NCBI RefSeq assembly: GCF_046630445.1
Contig: NC_092333.1
Coordinates: forward strand, 2,628,001-2,692,000
DNA from: Rutidosis leptorrhynchoides
Lineage: Eukaryota; Streptophyta; Magnoliopsida; Asterales; Asteraceae
Direction of reading: 5' to 3'
Length of the DNA: 64,000 nt
This document shows, piece by piece, positions 12,549 to 24,694 of the stretch; the stretch's first letter is position 1, and each line of letters begins with the position of its first letter. The translations under genes were made by a program, and so were the position numbers. The notes beneath the pieces were generated by a model. The model did no database searches. It was not told where the DNA came from and worked only from the letters and a program-made list of their open reading frames with translations.

Positions 12549-13804
12549 ATGAAAATTGACGAAGTCGATCGTAAAGTGGATCCTAAAGCTTTAATTACAA
12601 AGTTGTTAACAAGCCCGGAGGCTAAATCGTCGGCATCTACCGTGCATCAAATCAAACAGGAGAAACAGGCTATTCCCATCGTTGATTTAACCTCGAAATC
12701 ACCGACATCGCAACCAAGTTCCACAAAACGACCGGTGCAAACACCACCAACATCATAGAGCAAGAAACTCAAACAAAGCACTCCTTCATACGATAATCTG
12801 ATCACATCGGATTGTGAAGGAGATTAACAAACTGGTATAATGCAATCATCTTTGATTCATGCCAGTGTTTGTAATATTTATTGTTGTTATTATAATAATC
12901 GCTTTGTTTTGCAGGAGGCTCGCCTTTCAATCCAGTTTTTCCTAGCCCTGATTCCGCGGCACAAATCACGGAACTGTTCCGCACTCCCCCTGACTCTTAT
13001 GGGGTGCGGATTGATGGCCTATCAGGATATACTTATGCATCCGCTGGCGCTGCTCTGGATCAGCGCCAACAAATGAAGTTAGCAATCCCCGGCGCGCTTC
13101 GCCGCGAATTTTCCAAACTTTCTGCGCTTGATGCGCACAACAGTTTTATTCAAAACTTATACATGTGCTTCAACTCGGCGTACGATATGATATGCCGGTA
13201 AGAACAATTTTTCAATGTGCTTGGAGCTGAACAGCAGAAGTACAATGCTGAGAGAATCAAGGCTGAAAACAGCGAGAAACGCTGTGTTGATCTCTCATAT
13301 GAGCTCACCGCGGCTAAAACCGCGATGGATGAATTGAAACTACAGGTATCTACTGCAGCTGACAAACAAAAGAATTTTGAAACCACAATCTCTTCATTGC
13401 AAGAGGAGGTTTCAAGGCTTACTACAGAGAGAGACACCGCTGTGGCCGCAGCAGCTTCCGCGAAACTTGAGTTCACACAATTCCGCCAACACCTGCTGGA
13501 GTTTGCTAAAAAGGTTCTCAATTCACGTCTCGTGAATGTTCTATTTTCCACTTATGCATCTGCCTTATGACTACGCGAGAGAGTAGAGTTTCTGGATGAA
13601 ATTGCTCCACATTTCACCATACCAGATCCTCTGCCTCCCGCCATTGGAGATCGCGTTTGTTTACTTGCAGAGGCATGTGAAGCAGCTGCTACTGCACAAG
13701 CAAGCTTAGCGGATATTCCAATCGACAAAGTCACTGCAATAAGTCAACAAGATGATGCCACTTTAAAAGACATCTTTGAACTTGACTTATCTAAGCTAGA
13801 ATAA
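12549..13804 (+). pseudogene. Antisense extra ORF of the Tat element, with a probable intron and nonsense codons
   Basis: This ORF runs opposite to pol, between integrase and the 3' LTR. Exon 1 begins at ATG 12549. A candidate intron 12835-12914 has a GT donor and a TTTTGCAG acceptor, and joining at these points keeps the frame. Exon 2 runs to TAA at 13802-13804. The C-terminal half (about 13220-13500) is a charged, heptad-like coiled-coil region. In-frame stops at 12756, 12825, 13199 and 13568 break it, so it is decayed. Extra and antisense ORFs are known in Tat-lineage elements; some plant databases name related proteins 'putative gypsy type transposase', but I cannot confirm that domain here and the N-terminal part may be missing. 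Function unknown. Confidence 0.65.
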
Positions 13805-14407
13805 AACATTGTAGAAATTAGCGCGCAGCTATCTCTGCGCCATTATCAATGAAACTTTATTTTTTCATATTTATTCGCGAGTACTCTTTATTTATATAGC
13901 GCTTTTGTCAACAATATTCATAACACAAACTTGTCCTTTGCAATTTCCAACATATATTATTGTGCACATAATAAATGCGTACTTTTGCGAAACAATCTGT
14001 ATGCGTATATGCTTATACGTTATGAATCTTCTAAGTCCGTTGAAACGATCCTTAGGTAATTAATCAGCATTGCGAAGCATCTAAGCATTGGCAAAATCAA
14101 ATACTTAGGATATAAAATTCCTTTCGCAACATTTCGCATGCAAAAGTAGGAAATTTCATCACTTTGCTATTTAAACACTGCGAAATACTAAAGCATTATG
14201 AAACAAACTGTAAAACATTTCATAATAATTTGCATTTCTCAAATAAACTTTCCGCGTACTTTTACAAGTGTTTATTTAAAAATTCTTACAAGCGTGATCA
14301 AGACTTGCAAAAAATTAAAAACAAAAACACCTAATAAGTATATCAGCCATATGCCTTAAATTCAATTTCGCACTTTGTTCATATATCCTTGATAGTTTTT
14401 CGAAAAG
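13805..14407. other. Non-coding spacer inside the Tat element
   Basis: About 600 bp between the ends of two converging reading frames (antisense ORF and integrase). It is AT-rich, and I see no gene, repeat unit or clear structure in it. Confidence 0.6.
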
Positions 14408-17400
14408 CTACACGTAATATCGCTTTAACAAAACGGCATGCCACGCATTAGGTAAAATTCGCCCTTCCATATTCGCGAGCTTATATGAACCTGCGACATT
14501 AATTGCCACAATTTGATAAGGGCCTTCCCAATTAGGACCCAATTTGCCAAGCTTTTCTGCTCTGCTTGCTTCATTGCTTCGCAGCACCCATTCACCTATA
14601 GCGAAAGACAAAGCACGCACTCTTTTATTGTAATACTTAGCAATTTGCTGCTTATTATTCGCTTCTCTAATAGCAGCCATTAACCTCCGCTCCTCAATGA
14701 AATTCAGGTTTTCGCTCAACACAGCATCATTCGCTTTTTCTTCAAAGTTAACTATTCTATGCGTTGGTACCAGAATTTCTGCGGGAACTACTGCCTCAGA
14801 ACCATATACCAAACTAAAAGGTGTTTCCCCCGTGCTTTTCTTAAATGTTGTGCGATGTGCCCATAACACATTGGGTAATTCATCTACCCAGCCAGTTCGC
14901 TTTTCGCACAACCTCTTTTTAATACCGCTTACTATATCACGGTTGGTTACTTCGCATAAACCATTAGCTTGTGGATGCGCCACTGACGTAAACTTTTGTA
15001 CGATATTTAAATCAGTGCACCATGTCTTAAAAGGATCTTTCGCTATTTGAGCACCATTATCGCTAACCAATTCTAGCGGAATGCCAAATCGGCAAACAAT
15101 GTATTCCCATACAAAATTTCGCACTTGTACACCATTAATAGTGCGAACCGCCTTAGCTTCAACCCATTTGGTAAAGTAATCGATTGCGACAATCATGAAT
15201 TTAACATTGCCAGGCCCTGCAGGAAATGGCCCTACAATGTCAATAGCCCATTTATTAAACGGCCATGGTGAACTAACAGGAATCATATCATGCCGCGGCA
15301 TTCTATTCTGCGGAGCATGCCTTTGGCAATTTTTACAGCGTTTAACAATTTTCGCTACATCGCGGTATAGGGATGGCCAAAAGTATCCCATTCGCATAAT
15401 TTTCGCGGCGATAGTTTTGTAGCCTGAATGCAGTGCACAAGTACCATTATGCACTTCTTCTATAATCATTTCTGCCTCGATTGGGCCAACACAACGCATC
15501 ATTGGTCCGCAATATGATTTGTGATATAAGATATCATCTTGAATGATATACATCGGTGCTCGCTCTCTTACTAAATGAGCTTCGCGACTATCATCTGGCA
15601 GAATATCACTGCGGATATATTGTAGAATTGGGTTCATCCAGTTTGGCTGTTCTTCTGTAACAGATGCGACCATTAAGTCACTATCTATTGATTTACTTGG
15701 TAATTCCTCAACCCATACTTGTTTTTGAAAGTGCGAGAACGTTAAAGCAGCCAATTTGCTCAACGCATCTGCCTTTTTGTTTTGGTTTCTTGGCACTTGT
15801 GCGAGTTCGAAACGCTCAAATCGCGCTGCCATTTCTTTCAATATCTGCAGGTATTTCTGCATAGAGGGATCATGTGCTTCAAAAGATCCGTTAAACTGAT
15901 TCGCTACTAACTACGAATCTGTAAAGACATGCAGCTTAACAATATTCATTTTTCGCGCAATATTTAAGCCTGCGAGCAATGCTTCATATTCGGCCTCATT
16001 ATTTGTCACATCGAAATTAAACCGCAATGCATATGTATGCTCCTCACCACATGGGCTTGCCAAAACCAAACCCGCGCCTGCACCTTCTGCGCACGAAGCG
16101 CCATCAGTAAACAAATCCCAAGTTTCACCGAGTAATGGTTTTAGCGCAGTTCGCTCATTAATCACCTCTAACTCGCCAGACAGTTCAGCGAGATAATCCG
16201 CCATAACCTGACCTTTTTTAGCACTAAGCGGAAGGTAATATATTTGATAAGCACCTAATTCTATTGCCCACAATGCGAGTCTATCAGATATTTCTGGTTT
16301 GGTTAAAACTTGCTTGATTGGCATATTAGTTAATACATGCACTGGATGCCCTTGAAAATACCTTCGTAACCTTCGAGTTGTTAAAATAAGCGCATACACA
16401 AACTTTTCAATCGGCGCATAGTTTATTTCACTTCCCGTAAGAGCTTTACTAACAAAATACACCGGCTTTTGTTTTTTGTTTCTTTCCTCGATCAAAACTG
16501 AACCGAAAGCTTCGTTCGTCACTGAGATATAAAGATAAAGAATTTCACCCTGAACTGGCGCTGTTAGTGTAGGCAAAGTTTTCAACAACTTTTTCATCTC
16601 TTGAAACGCGGTTTCTGCTTCACTGGACCAAACAAAATTCTTTTGCTTCAAGCACCCTTTTAGAGTTCTGAAAAATGGCAACTGCCTTTAGGCAGCTTTA
16701 GACAAGAAACGCGTTAATACGGCTAGTTTTCCCGTCAAACTTTGCACTTCTTTAACCGTTTTTGGCGCATTCATATTTTCTATAGCTGCGATCTTTTTTG
16801 GATTAGCTTGAATACCTTGTTCTGTAACAAGATATCCCAAAAATTTTCCTTCAGTTTCGCCAAAACTACATTTTAGCGGATTAAGCTTCATGTTTATTTT
16901 TCGCAGTTTGTCAAATGTTTCACGCATATCTTCAATGATTCGATCTTGCGTCGTGCTTTTGATGACTAAATCATCTACATAAGCTTCAAGATTACGCCCT
17001 ATTTGTTTATCAAACGCGGTATCAATCAACCGTTGATATGTCGCACCCGCATTGATTAAACCGAAAGGCATCATTATATAACAATATATGCCTTTGCCCG
17101 TATGAAATGCGGTTTTATCTGCGTCTTCTTGCGCTATAGGAATCTGATGATAACCTCTTGCCGCGTCCAGAAAACATTTATATGGAAAAGCATGTAAAGA
17201 TTCCACTTTTAGATCAATTTCTGGAAGCGTAGAGTTATCCTTGGGGCACGCTTTATTCAAATATTTGTAATCAATACACATTCTCCAGGAACCATCAGGT
17301 TTTTTCACCAACACTGGATTTGCAATCCATGATTGATATTGAACTTCGCGTAGAATTCCAGCTCTTACCATTTTTGTTACTTCTTCGCATAGCCATTTTA

Positions 17401-18274
17401 CACGATCTGGGGCCATGCCCCTTCGCTTTTGCACTACAGGCTTTAGAGCTGAATTTACATTGAGCCTGTGTTCCGCAATATGACGCGGGACACCAGTCAT
17501 ATCGTTTTCGCACCAAGCAAAAACATCCATGTATTGGACAAGTAATTGCACGATTTGTTTCCTAATATCCGCACTAACATTGCTTCATACTTTGATTTTC
17601 TGCTCTGGATATGCGGGATTAATTATTTCCATAGTATCCGCATCGTCAACAGGGTCCTACCCTGCGGTTTTTACGTTAACAGCCGCACAAATAGGCATAA
17701 TGCTCATTGAACATATTGTGGCAACCCCTTTATATGTTGGAAATTTAATCATGCCATGAATTGTGGACGGGACAATTCCAAATTTACTTATAGCGGTTCT
17801 TCCCAGCAGTATGTTATAACGAGATGAGGCTCGCATAACATAAATATCTAACCGCGCTTGTCGCACCAAAGCCTCATCATTTACATCAGCCAGCTCGACT
17901 TTTAATGGCAAAATACCTATAGGTAATGAGGATTCTCCTGCAAAGCCGGTTAACGAAACCGCGGTTGTTTGCAGGTGCGTTTTAATACTTTCTGGCAGTT
18001 GAGCGAAACATTGTTCGTAAATAATATCGACGCTACTGCCGTTATCGACATGAACTTTCATGACTTTGATGTCAGCTTCCGCGATTTTGCACGATACCAC
18101 TATCGGCATTTCAGAGAAATCATCGCTCTGCATTTTCGGGAAACTAATTGGCGCAAATTGCCAATTATGATACATTTTAGCAGAGTTTCGCTTTTTTCCT
18201 CTTTTTTGGACATTCGCTCGCACAGCGACCACTATATCACTATCATTTCCAATATTATTCATTATTCTAAGCAA
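14408..18274 (-). pseudogene. Tat pol: protease, reverse transcriptase, RNase H, second RNase H, integrase; four nonsense codons
   Basis: One reading frame spans the whole region, interrupted by stops at 17657-17659, 17585-17587, 16688-16690 and 15911-15913 but by no frameshift. From the 5' side: aspartic protease with HVDNGSSVD (near 17990-18050); reverse transcriptase with CIDYKYLNK and the catalytic AYVDD box (16970-17300); a first RNase H domain (about 16260-16640); a second, archaeal-type RNase H beginning LFTDGASC (about 15915-16115), a known hallmark of the Tat/Ogre lineage; then integrase with an HHCC finger (near 15310-15460) and the DDE core (WAIDIVGPF, LVSDNGAQ, LCEVTNR; 14880-15270). 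No chromodomain is seen. The window shows no gag upstream, and the stops make this copy unable to supply its own enzymes. Confidence 0.93.
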
Positions 18275-18409
18275 TCAAGCAATTCACCACCGATTTTAAA
18301 TGTATGCACCTGCAAATCATCACAACAAAAACACGATTGAAATTAACCCCACGAATTAGTTGTTTGATGGCTCGAAACAAAAAAATTTCAGTTTAATTTG
18401 TAAAACGTG

Positions 18410-18426
18410 TCCCACGGATGGCGCCA
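18410..18426 (-). other. Primer binding site of the Tat element
   Basis: On the minus strand it reads TGGCGCCATCCGTGGGA, two bases inside the 5' LTR. The TGGCGCC start is the type used by Tat/Athila elements; which tRNA it pairs with would need a tRNA comparison. Confidence 0.8.
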
Positions 18427-18428
18427 AT

Positions 18429-18928
18429 TGATCAATCCTTAATTAGCGATGTTACTTAATTACGGGTTGAGTGCAATAAGATTATAATAGAGGACGGAAT
18501 GTTTGATGATTATTTTGGGCCCCGATGATCGTCTTTCACTTTAACTATCAAGTGATCAACCACCCTGACCCGGTCTTGATTGTTAATTAACATAATTCAC
18601 CTTTGCGCGATGTAAAAATCCCTTGGGCAAGATCACAAGTGGAAATTACAAAGGCCTGGGCAAAATGGTAGAGAATCAAAAACTTATAAATGAGAGGCCA
18701 AGCTCTCTATTTATAGTATTCGAGATGTCCGCGACTCCGCGGTCTGCGAATTATCTAACCGTCCGCGGAAGCTCAGCGGATTAAACCGCAGTCATTTATT
18801 GGCGCGGGAATCCATCCGCTGATCTTATTTTCAGCGAACACTTCATAACTTTGCCTTATAGTTCGCGCAGTTCTGCCCTCGACCTTTAACAAATAAAATA
18901 TACATATACAATGCTGTGTATATGATCA
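18429..18928 (-). repeat. 5' LTR of the Tat element (right)
   Basis: 500 bp, TGATCA at both ends, matching 11738-12236 with about ten differences by eye. It is followed by the duplicated target ACAAC. Confidence 0.93.
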
Positions 18929-18933
18929 ACAAC

Positions 18934-20032
18934 TTTGATGATATATAAATGGGCCATTGAAAGTTGAGTAAATAAAGAACAAACGGGCAATCGAAAGACG
19001 TTTCCCTTTTCAAACTTGCAAGTATGAGAGTAAATTTTTAGCCAAATGTACGTGACTTAATTGGGTTAATCCGTGACCATTTCTCACCTTTTTTCTTGAC
19101 CAACTCAATATATATTGCTAGTGAAGTTTGAACTTTTCACATATGGGAGGAAATCAAGGTCTCAACCACTTGGTATCTTAAGATGGTTAAGTAAGACAAA
19201 ATGTGACGAATATATTTTGGCAAGGCAAACATTGTGACTGTAAGTAGTGCAAACATTGTGACTGTAAGTAGTGCAAACAGTCGCTCACACCCAAACCACA
19301 ACCACATTTCATATGCATGTGTGCTTAAAGAGTAATTGAAGCCGAGCTTACCTAGAGAAGACTCGAAGAGACCGTATCAGAAGTGATTTTAGTAGTTATT
19401 GAAGTCATTTAACATCATTGATTGATGACGTGATGCAAAATGGTGTCTTTGCATACCTTACCTATGGCTATGGATGTAAAAATAGACGCATGAGCAGCAT
19501 GTACAAAACACTTCATTGTCATTCACCACATAGTTTAACAACCATTATTGTAATGTATTGGTTTTCCAATCCACAATATAATGCATCAAGTAATAATGCT
19601 TTTTTGAACTTATTACGTGTATCAAAATAGCACTACTTCGTATGGATGATCGATCGTCGTTGTCAATAGCCATCTAATTTACTTTACTGACCTTCACCTG
19701 CTAACCACTGGTAAATGGACAATATCTCCTTATATTTCTTTCGTTGAAACACAAATAACAGGCTCAATAACAAGCCTGGTTGAGTCGGCATTGTAAGTAA
19801 CAAACTATATTATTCATACTTGAACCCCTATGTACTAAAAATCCACATGTATCAGTAACACAGTGCATAGATAAATACTGCACCCGTCTCAAGTTGCTAA
19901 TCAGTTGGTTACCTATAAGATGAGATATCATCATCATTAACAAAAATGCAGACAGAGATGATACAGAGCATGAATACGAAGCTATCTATCTAGAGCACTA
20001 ATTAAGAAACGTAAACATGCATGCTGTAAAAT
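18934..20032. other. Intergenic region 3' of the cyclophilin gene
   Basis: No gene or element is recognised. It will contain the cyclophilin 3' untranslated region at its right end (just left of 20033); no clear polyadenylation signal could be chosen. A short tandem repeat lies at 19225-19272. Confidence 0.6.
19225..19272. repeat. 24 bp tandem repeat, two copies
   Basis: The unit GCAAACATTGTGACTGTAAG plus TAGT occurs twice back to back, and a third partial unit (GCAAACAG) begins at 19273. Confidence 0.9.
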
Positions 20033-22551
20033 CTAGCTATCATGATTTGATTCACTTGTGGTGGTTTGTGCATTCCATTCAGTTTTTGGGATCTCGCCCG
20101 AATCAGAAATGATCACCTTCTTACGAGGCTTCCCACTGTACGTACCTGCTCCTCCTTCTATTGCATACACATTATCCATCCCTTCAATAACTTTACCAAA
20201 CACCACATGTTCCCCATCCAACCTGGAAAGAATATCAAAAAGGAAATTATATAAGATATACACTTCACATTTTCTTAACTGCCACTATTCCCTACACTAG
20301 ATACCATGGAAATGTGACATTTGCCATTAGATCTCAGATGTCTGAAAGTTTTAATTAAATTTCTATTTCTAGTTGTTTGTTGTAAATATCACAACTAGTT
20401 GCTGTTATTGGTGCCTACAAAATCTCATTTTCTTAGGCGTTTTGACAAATACTAACATAATAACTGTTTTTTTTTTTTTTTTTTTTCTCCTGAAAACATG
20501 TTTACAGTCTAATGTTGCACTTTCTCAAAAGCAAAGTGAACATAGAAGGCAACATGCAAGGGCCTATTAGACAAAAGGCACACAGTTTTGAAAATATGTA
20601 ATTATTACTCAGCATTGCGATATGTATAACCAAGGGTAGACTAGGAAACTAGGTAGACAAACAAGAGTAGTAAGCTAAACATGTATTAGGAGATGGATCA
20701 CATAGCTATAATTAGCTTCTACTACAAGCTCAAAAACTTACCAGTAGGCCTTAACTGTAGTTATGAAGAACTGTGAGCCATTTGAATCTGGTCCTGAATT
20801 CACCATGGCAACCATACCTGCAAAAAAATATTACATTAGAAGAAAATATAAATGGCATTCAGAAAATAAAAAAAAAAAAATCATTATTCCCAAATTTTGA
20901 ACCTGGGTGTGACTGCTTGATCTTGAAATTCTCATCGCGGAAGATGCCACCGTATATGGATTCATTCCCTCTTCCGTCACGGAATGCAACGTCCCCACCT
21001 TGAATCATGAATCCCGGTATGATGCGATGGAATGGTGTTCCTTTATAGTGTAAAGGTTTACCACTAGCACACTTGCCCAATTCCCCTAGTACCAACAAAA
21101 CATATAAGTGGCTGCACAAAGATAACATAAAGATTGAGCTTCTATATATTTCAATTGATTATTGCGACTTCAGGTTTTATTGTTTGGCATCATGATTATG
21201 ATTTTATAATTATTAACAACTGAATCTGGAAAAGTTTATCGGATTTGCTATATGAAAATCCATATATGTAAAATTTTCCCGAGCAGCAATAATCACATTG
21301 AAACACACATCTAAACACCCCATAGTCTGTTATCATTTGCTGCTGTGTGGGAATGTAGAGGGATGGATAGATCAATTTAAAAGTAGCTTAACGGTCTTAG
21401 ATAAGGTGGACCCGTAGTTACCTGTGCATAAAGCACGGAAATTTTCTGCAAAGATGACAACAATAAAAAGCCAGTTATGTTAACTTATATTGGCATCAAC
21501 TTCACAAAAAAATAACAAATAATAATAATAAAGTTCAAGAACTTGCCAACAGTTTTTGGGACAACTTCACCGTATAATCCGATAACAATTCTTCCTGCAA
21601 GATAAGTACGCAAGTTAGAAACAAAAACAAAATCCAGTAATTCACAGGAAACTTACCAGTCCTTATTTGTTCTACCTGATGTGTCCCATAATCCCATTCA
21701 AATTTTTTTATCTTTGCTCATTAAAGATAGGTTGAAGTGTCCTTAGTTAATTTTAATTTAAACATGTTCACATTGATGATGCATAACACTTATCAAAATA
21801 CGTTCTAGGCAACTTTCAGCCTGTTTGACCTGTTTTCAATTGTTTATATTTCACCTGTTTCAACCATTAGAATTAAAACATAATCCAGCTGACTCATTTT
21901 AGAACTGCCACCGCTAACAATAATGCAATCTACACTAGTTATCGACAAGAACAAGTAATACCTAAACGTTGCTTATCAATATCAACATCCAAGAATACTC
22001 TGTGCGTAATTTCGTACACCTCCTCCACTGTATATTCCTCCTACAATGTCAGATTATATGTTAGAGAAACTCAACAAACTTAACCATCACTGACAAGTGT
22101 GTGTAAATGCAAAATAAGTAAAGATAGAAGATGAAACAAAAGTGGCTACATAATTTTTCTTTAATTATTATGTGAAACAATCATGATTTTTCGAGATCTA
22201 TTCAATCAACAACTCCATTAACAGCCTTTTTATGTCCAACAAGTTTAGTTACCTTGGGCATATGTTATCTGGTACTCATCTCGATAATCAGACGTTATTA
22301 ATTTACATACATCAACAAATTATAAAGCCAGAATTTATAACAAACACAGTTCAAATCAAAAGCTTGCAACTATAAATAAACAATATATTTATTTATTTAT
22401 TTACCTGTTGCGAAAACGAAGAGAATATAAAAAATAGAAAAAGTGAACCGATCAACAATGCAATAAGAACCCGCGGCCGTGGTAATATCGATCTCTCTCG
22501 ATCCATTTCGGAATCAGATTCTTGTTTTTCTTCTTCTTCTTTCTCATACAT
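20033..22551 (-). CDS. Peptidyl-prolyl cis-trans isomerase, cyclophilin CYP21-1-like (7 exons, 248 aa)
   Basis: Exons (minus strand): 22405-22551, 21962-22040, 21547-21594, 21422-21445, 20903-21085, 20742-20817 and 20033-20222. They total 747 nt and join in frame to a 248-residue protein. A TGA lies in frame just before the ATG, which supports that start. Residues about 27-47 are strongly hydrophobic after a charged N-terminus, suggesting a signal peptide or signal anchor and entry into the secretory pathway. The rest is one cyclophilin domain that catalyses proline cis-trans isomerisation. Catalytic and cyclosporin-contact residues are present: R120, F125, Q128, F178, W186 and H191 (CypA R55, F60, Q63, F113, W121, H126). 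Introns are GT-AG except intron 3, which uses a GC donor (TTG|GCAAGT). Exon 4 is only 24 nt. This is the only host gene here that looks intact; no promoter element was identified with confidence. Confidence 0.93.
20468..20487. repeat. Poly(T) tract in cyclophilin intron 6
   Basis: A run of about 20 T on the plus strand (poly-A in the transcript orientation) inside the intron between exons 6 and 7. Confidence 0.85.
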
Positions 22552-23904
22552 TCACTTAATCAACTGAAATGATGTTACTTAAATCTTCCGTTATCCGAGC
22601 TGATTTGTGTCAGACTTGATTGATTTCGTTGTCGTCTGGTGAATTAATTCGTGATCTTAATTGTTGAATCTACTTGAAATTTGACGATTGGTTTGCACAC
22701 ACGCCAGGTGTTTGACTTAATGTCTGTGAGAGAGACGGATAACAGAAATTGATTATTAGTTCATGCTAATTAGACCCAGTTTCAGGCTCAATTGAATTTA
22801 GGGCCCAATAAGTTAAAGCCCTCTGATGGACCAAAATATAATCGAAGTATATAAGTGTTTATTGATTCGGTTTTTGTTTTATTCGATTTAATCGGTTCAG
22901 CTTGTTCGGTTATTCAACTTCTGAAATCAAAATCGAAAATCGAATATGAATTTAGTTCGGTTTTGGTTTAGTTTTGACTTTTGATTCCAATTTTCGGTTC
23001 AATTTCTATTAAACCATCAAACATAATTTAAATTAAAATTTCATTAATAACACCATTCAAACATGTAACCTACTAAATCACCAAATCCTTGTCTTTAATA
23101 ATATATAATATTATATTTTTTTACTCCAATTTCTAAAAAAATTTTGACCTAGTTTCATTTGAACTTTTAATAATTGTTTTAGAATGTGAATAAAAAAATG
23201 AGTATGGTTACTTTTAAATTAGAACTATGTTAAATGGGTAAAAATACTCTTTTTATTAACATTTGATAAAATAGTACATTTTTTCTTTAACATTTTTGTA
23301 ATAAAAAAACAAACTGCTTGTTCATCACCGATTGTTAATGAAAAAAGTGATTACTTTATCATCTCAATTTTAGCTTGAAACAAGAATTTAAGAGCCAATA
23401 CTTTAATTTTGTCAAAAATTAAAAGAAAAAAAAACCCCTAACTTTGATGTTCACAAGCTCAAGTTAATAATGCTATCACAAGCTCAAATTAATGATAATA
23501 TTTTTTTTATTAAAGTTAGTAAAACAATCTTTAGATGTCAAATAAAAATATGTTATCATTTATGAAAAGAAAAATTGAGGTAGAAATATTAGTACTATCT
23601 TTTAATGAAATTTACCGATTTACTTAAACTCTGATATATATATGAACCAGAGTTTCTTTTTATAAAAACATAATATTATTATAATTTATTAATTGCATGG
23701 AAAGTTTATTTTATATATTTCAAGGCTAGAATAAATTGGACGGTGGTTTTAAAACTCTATGTATTTTTTGCAATTGTCGTTTTGCTACCGTCTTGCTAGC
23801 TTTTCTAATAAAATTTTCTTTTGCCGTTGAAAAAAATTTGCATGGAAGGTAAAGAATTTTGTAGCCAACAATTCCAATCAATTCTACATTTCTGAATCTA
23901 TAGG
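22552..23904. other. Cyclophilin upstream region and AT-rich intergenic DNA
   Basis: It contains the promoter and 5' leader of the minus-strand cyclophilin gene (22552 to about 22800), then a CGGTTTTGGTTTAG-type low-complexity stretch (about 22860-23010) and AT-rich DNA. A minus-strand open frame at 23726-23962 has no recognisable domain. The left end of the LINE lies near the right edge but cannot be placed exactly. Confidence 0.55.
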
Positions 23905-24694
23905 GTGTTACCCCATTCCATTCCACCTCCAAAGTCTGGTTTTCCTCGTAACTGGAACACAAATCACAATGTTTTCAACCATAATGGTTTCACTGATTCC
24001 AGGCGATTCAGTGATGTTGCTGGACATCCTGGTCGGGATCTTAGGGAAAAACTGAACGGGAACAAAGAAGATTTAAGAAGGAAAATTAATGCACCTAAAG
24101 GCGTCAGTGAGTGGGACCTCAGGAACAAGCTGAATGGGTCTAAATCGGTTGGGGCGAATAATGGTTACAGTAACGGTAAAAAAGACGTGAATGTTGAAGG
24201 CCCCTTTTTCTATAATGATACCGTAACGATCGATTGCAAGAGAACGGTGAACCTTGACGAAAAGTACTACAACCATGATATTCTGGAAAAAGGCTGTTAT
24301 CATGGAACTTAAAAACATCGAGCTACTCAATCAAATCGACACGCTTTGCCGTTTGGAAGGGTTATCTGATTATAGTTTGAAATACTTGGGTGGTCTAGAA
24401 GTCCTGATGATTTGTGACTCAAAAGAGTTTGCTGACCAATTAATCATGTCAAAAGATCATGTTTGTCGCAACTGGTGTTCTGATGTTTTTGCTTTAGACA
24501 AGTATTACTGGAAATCGAGGAGGATGGTCTGGATCAAGGTCACTGGGGTTCCTGTTACATGTTGGAATGAAGAGGTTTTTGCAGCTATCGGAAGATGGTG
24601 GGTGATGTTATTGAGATGGAAAACTACTCCATCAATGGTGGAAATCAGAATCTTCTTTATAGTAACATACTAGTCAACTCTAAAGATTTATTTC
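23905..24694 (+). pseudogene. LINE ORF1, middle part
   Basis: It shares the arrangement of the ORF1 at 9082-10733: DLREKL-type repeats (24040-24135), then the DUF4283-like region with LKYLGGLEVL and VTGVPVTCW (24370-24570). A frameshift lies near 24290-24310, and another disturbs the frame near 24600. The N-terminal RNA-recognition motif is not recognisable upstream, so the LINE may be 5' truncated. The gypsy LTR at 24695 interrupts the frame, which resumes at 34090. Confidence 0.8.

Larger units (their letters stand above)
11738..18928 (-). mobile_element. Tat-lineage Ty3/gypsy element, complete but gag-less
   Basis: Two 500 bp LTRs flank an internal region with primer binding site, protease, reverse transcriptase, two RNase H domains and integrase on the minus strand, and an antisense ORF near the 3' LTR. 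The 5 bp flanks ACAAC (11733-11737 and 18929-18933) are identical, which fixes both ends. Only about 135 bp separate the primer binding site from the protease frame, so a gag gene is missing. Four nonsense codons break pol without any frameshift. By eye the LTRs differ at roughly ten positions (about 2%), so the insertion is fairly recent. It probably depended on proteins from another element. Confidence 0.93.

Noticed and set aside
18275..18360. TTTGCAG acceptor-like site upstream of Tat protease, suggesting the gag-pol intron known in Ogre elements
   Set aside because: No matching donor or upstream exon exists in the short space to the primer binding site.
23726..23962. Minus-strand 78-residue frame next to the LINE
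   Set aside because: The composition looks protein-like but no domain is recognisable, and it overlaps the start of the plus-strand LINE ORF1 similarity.
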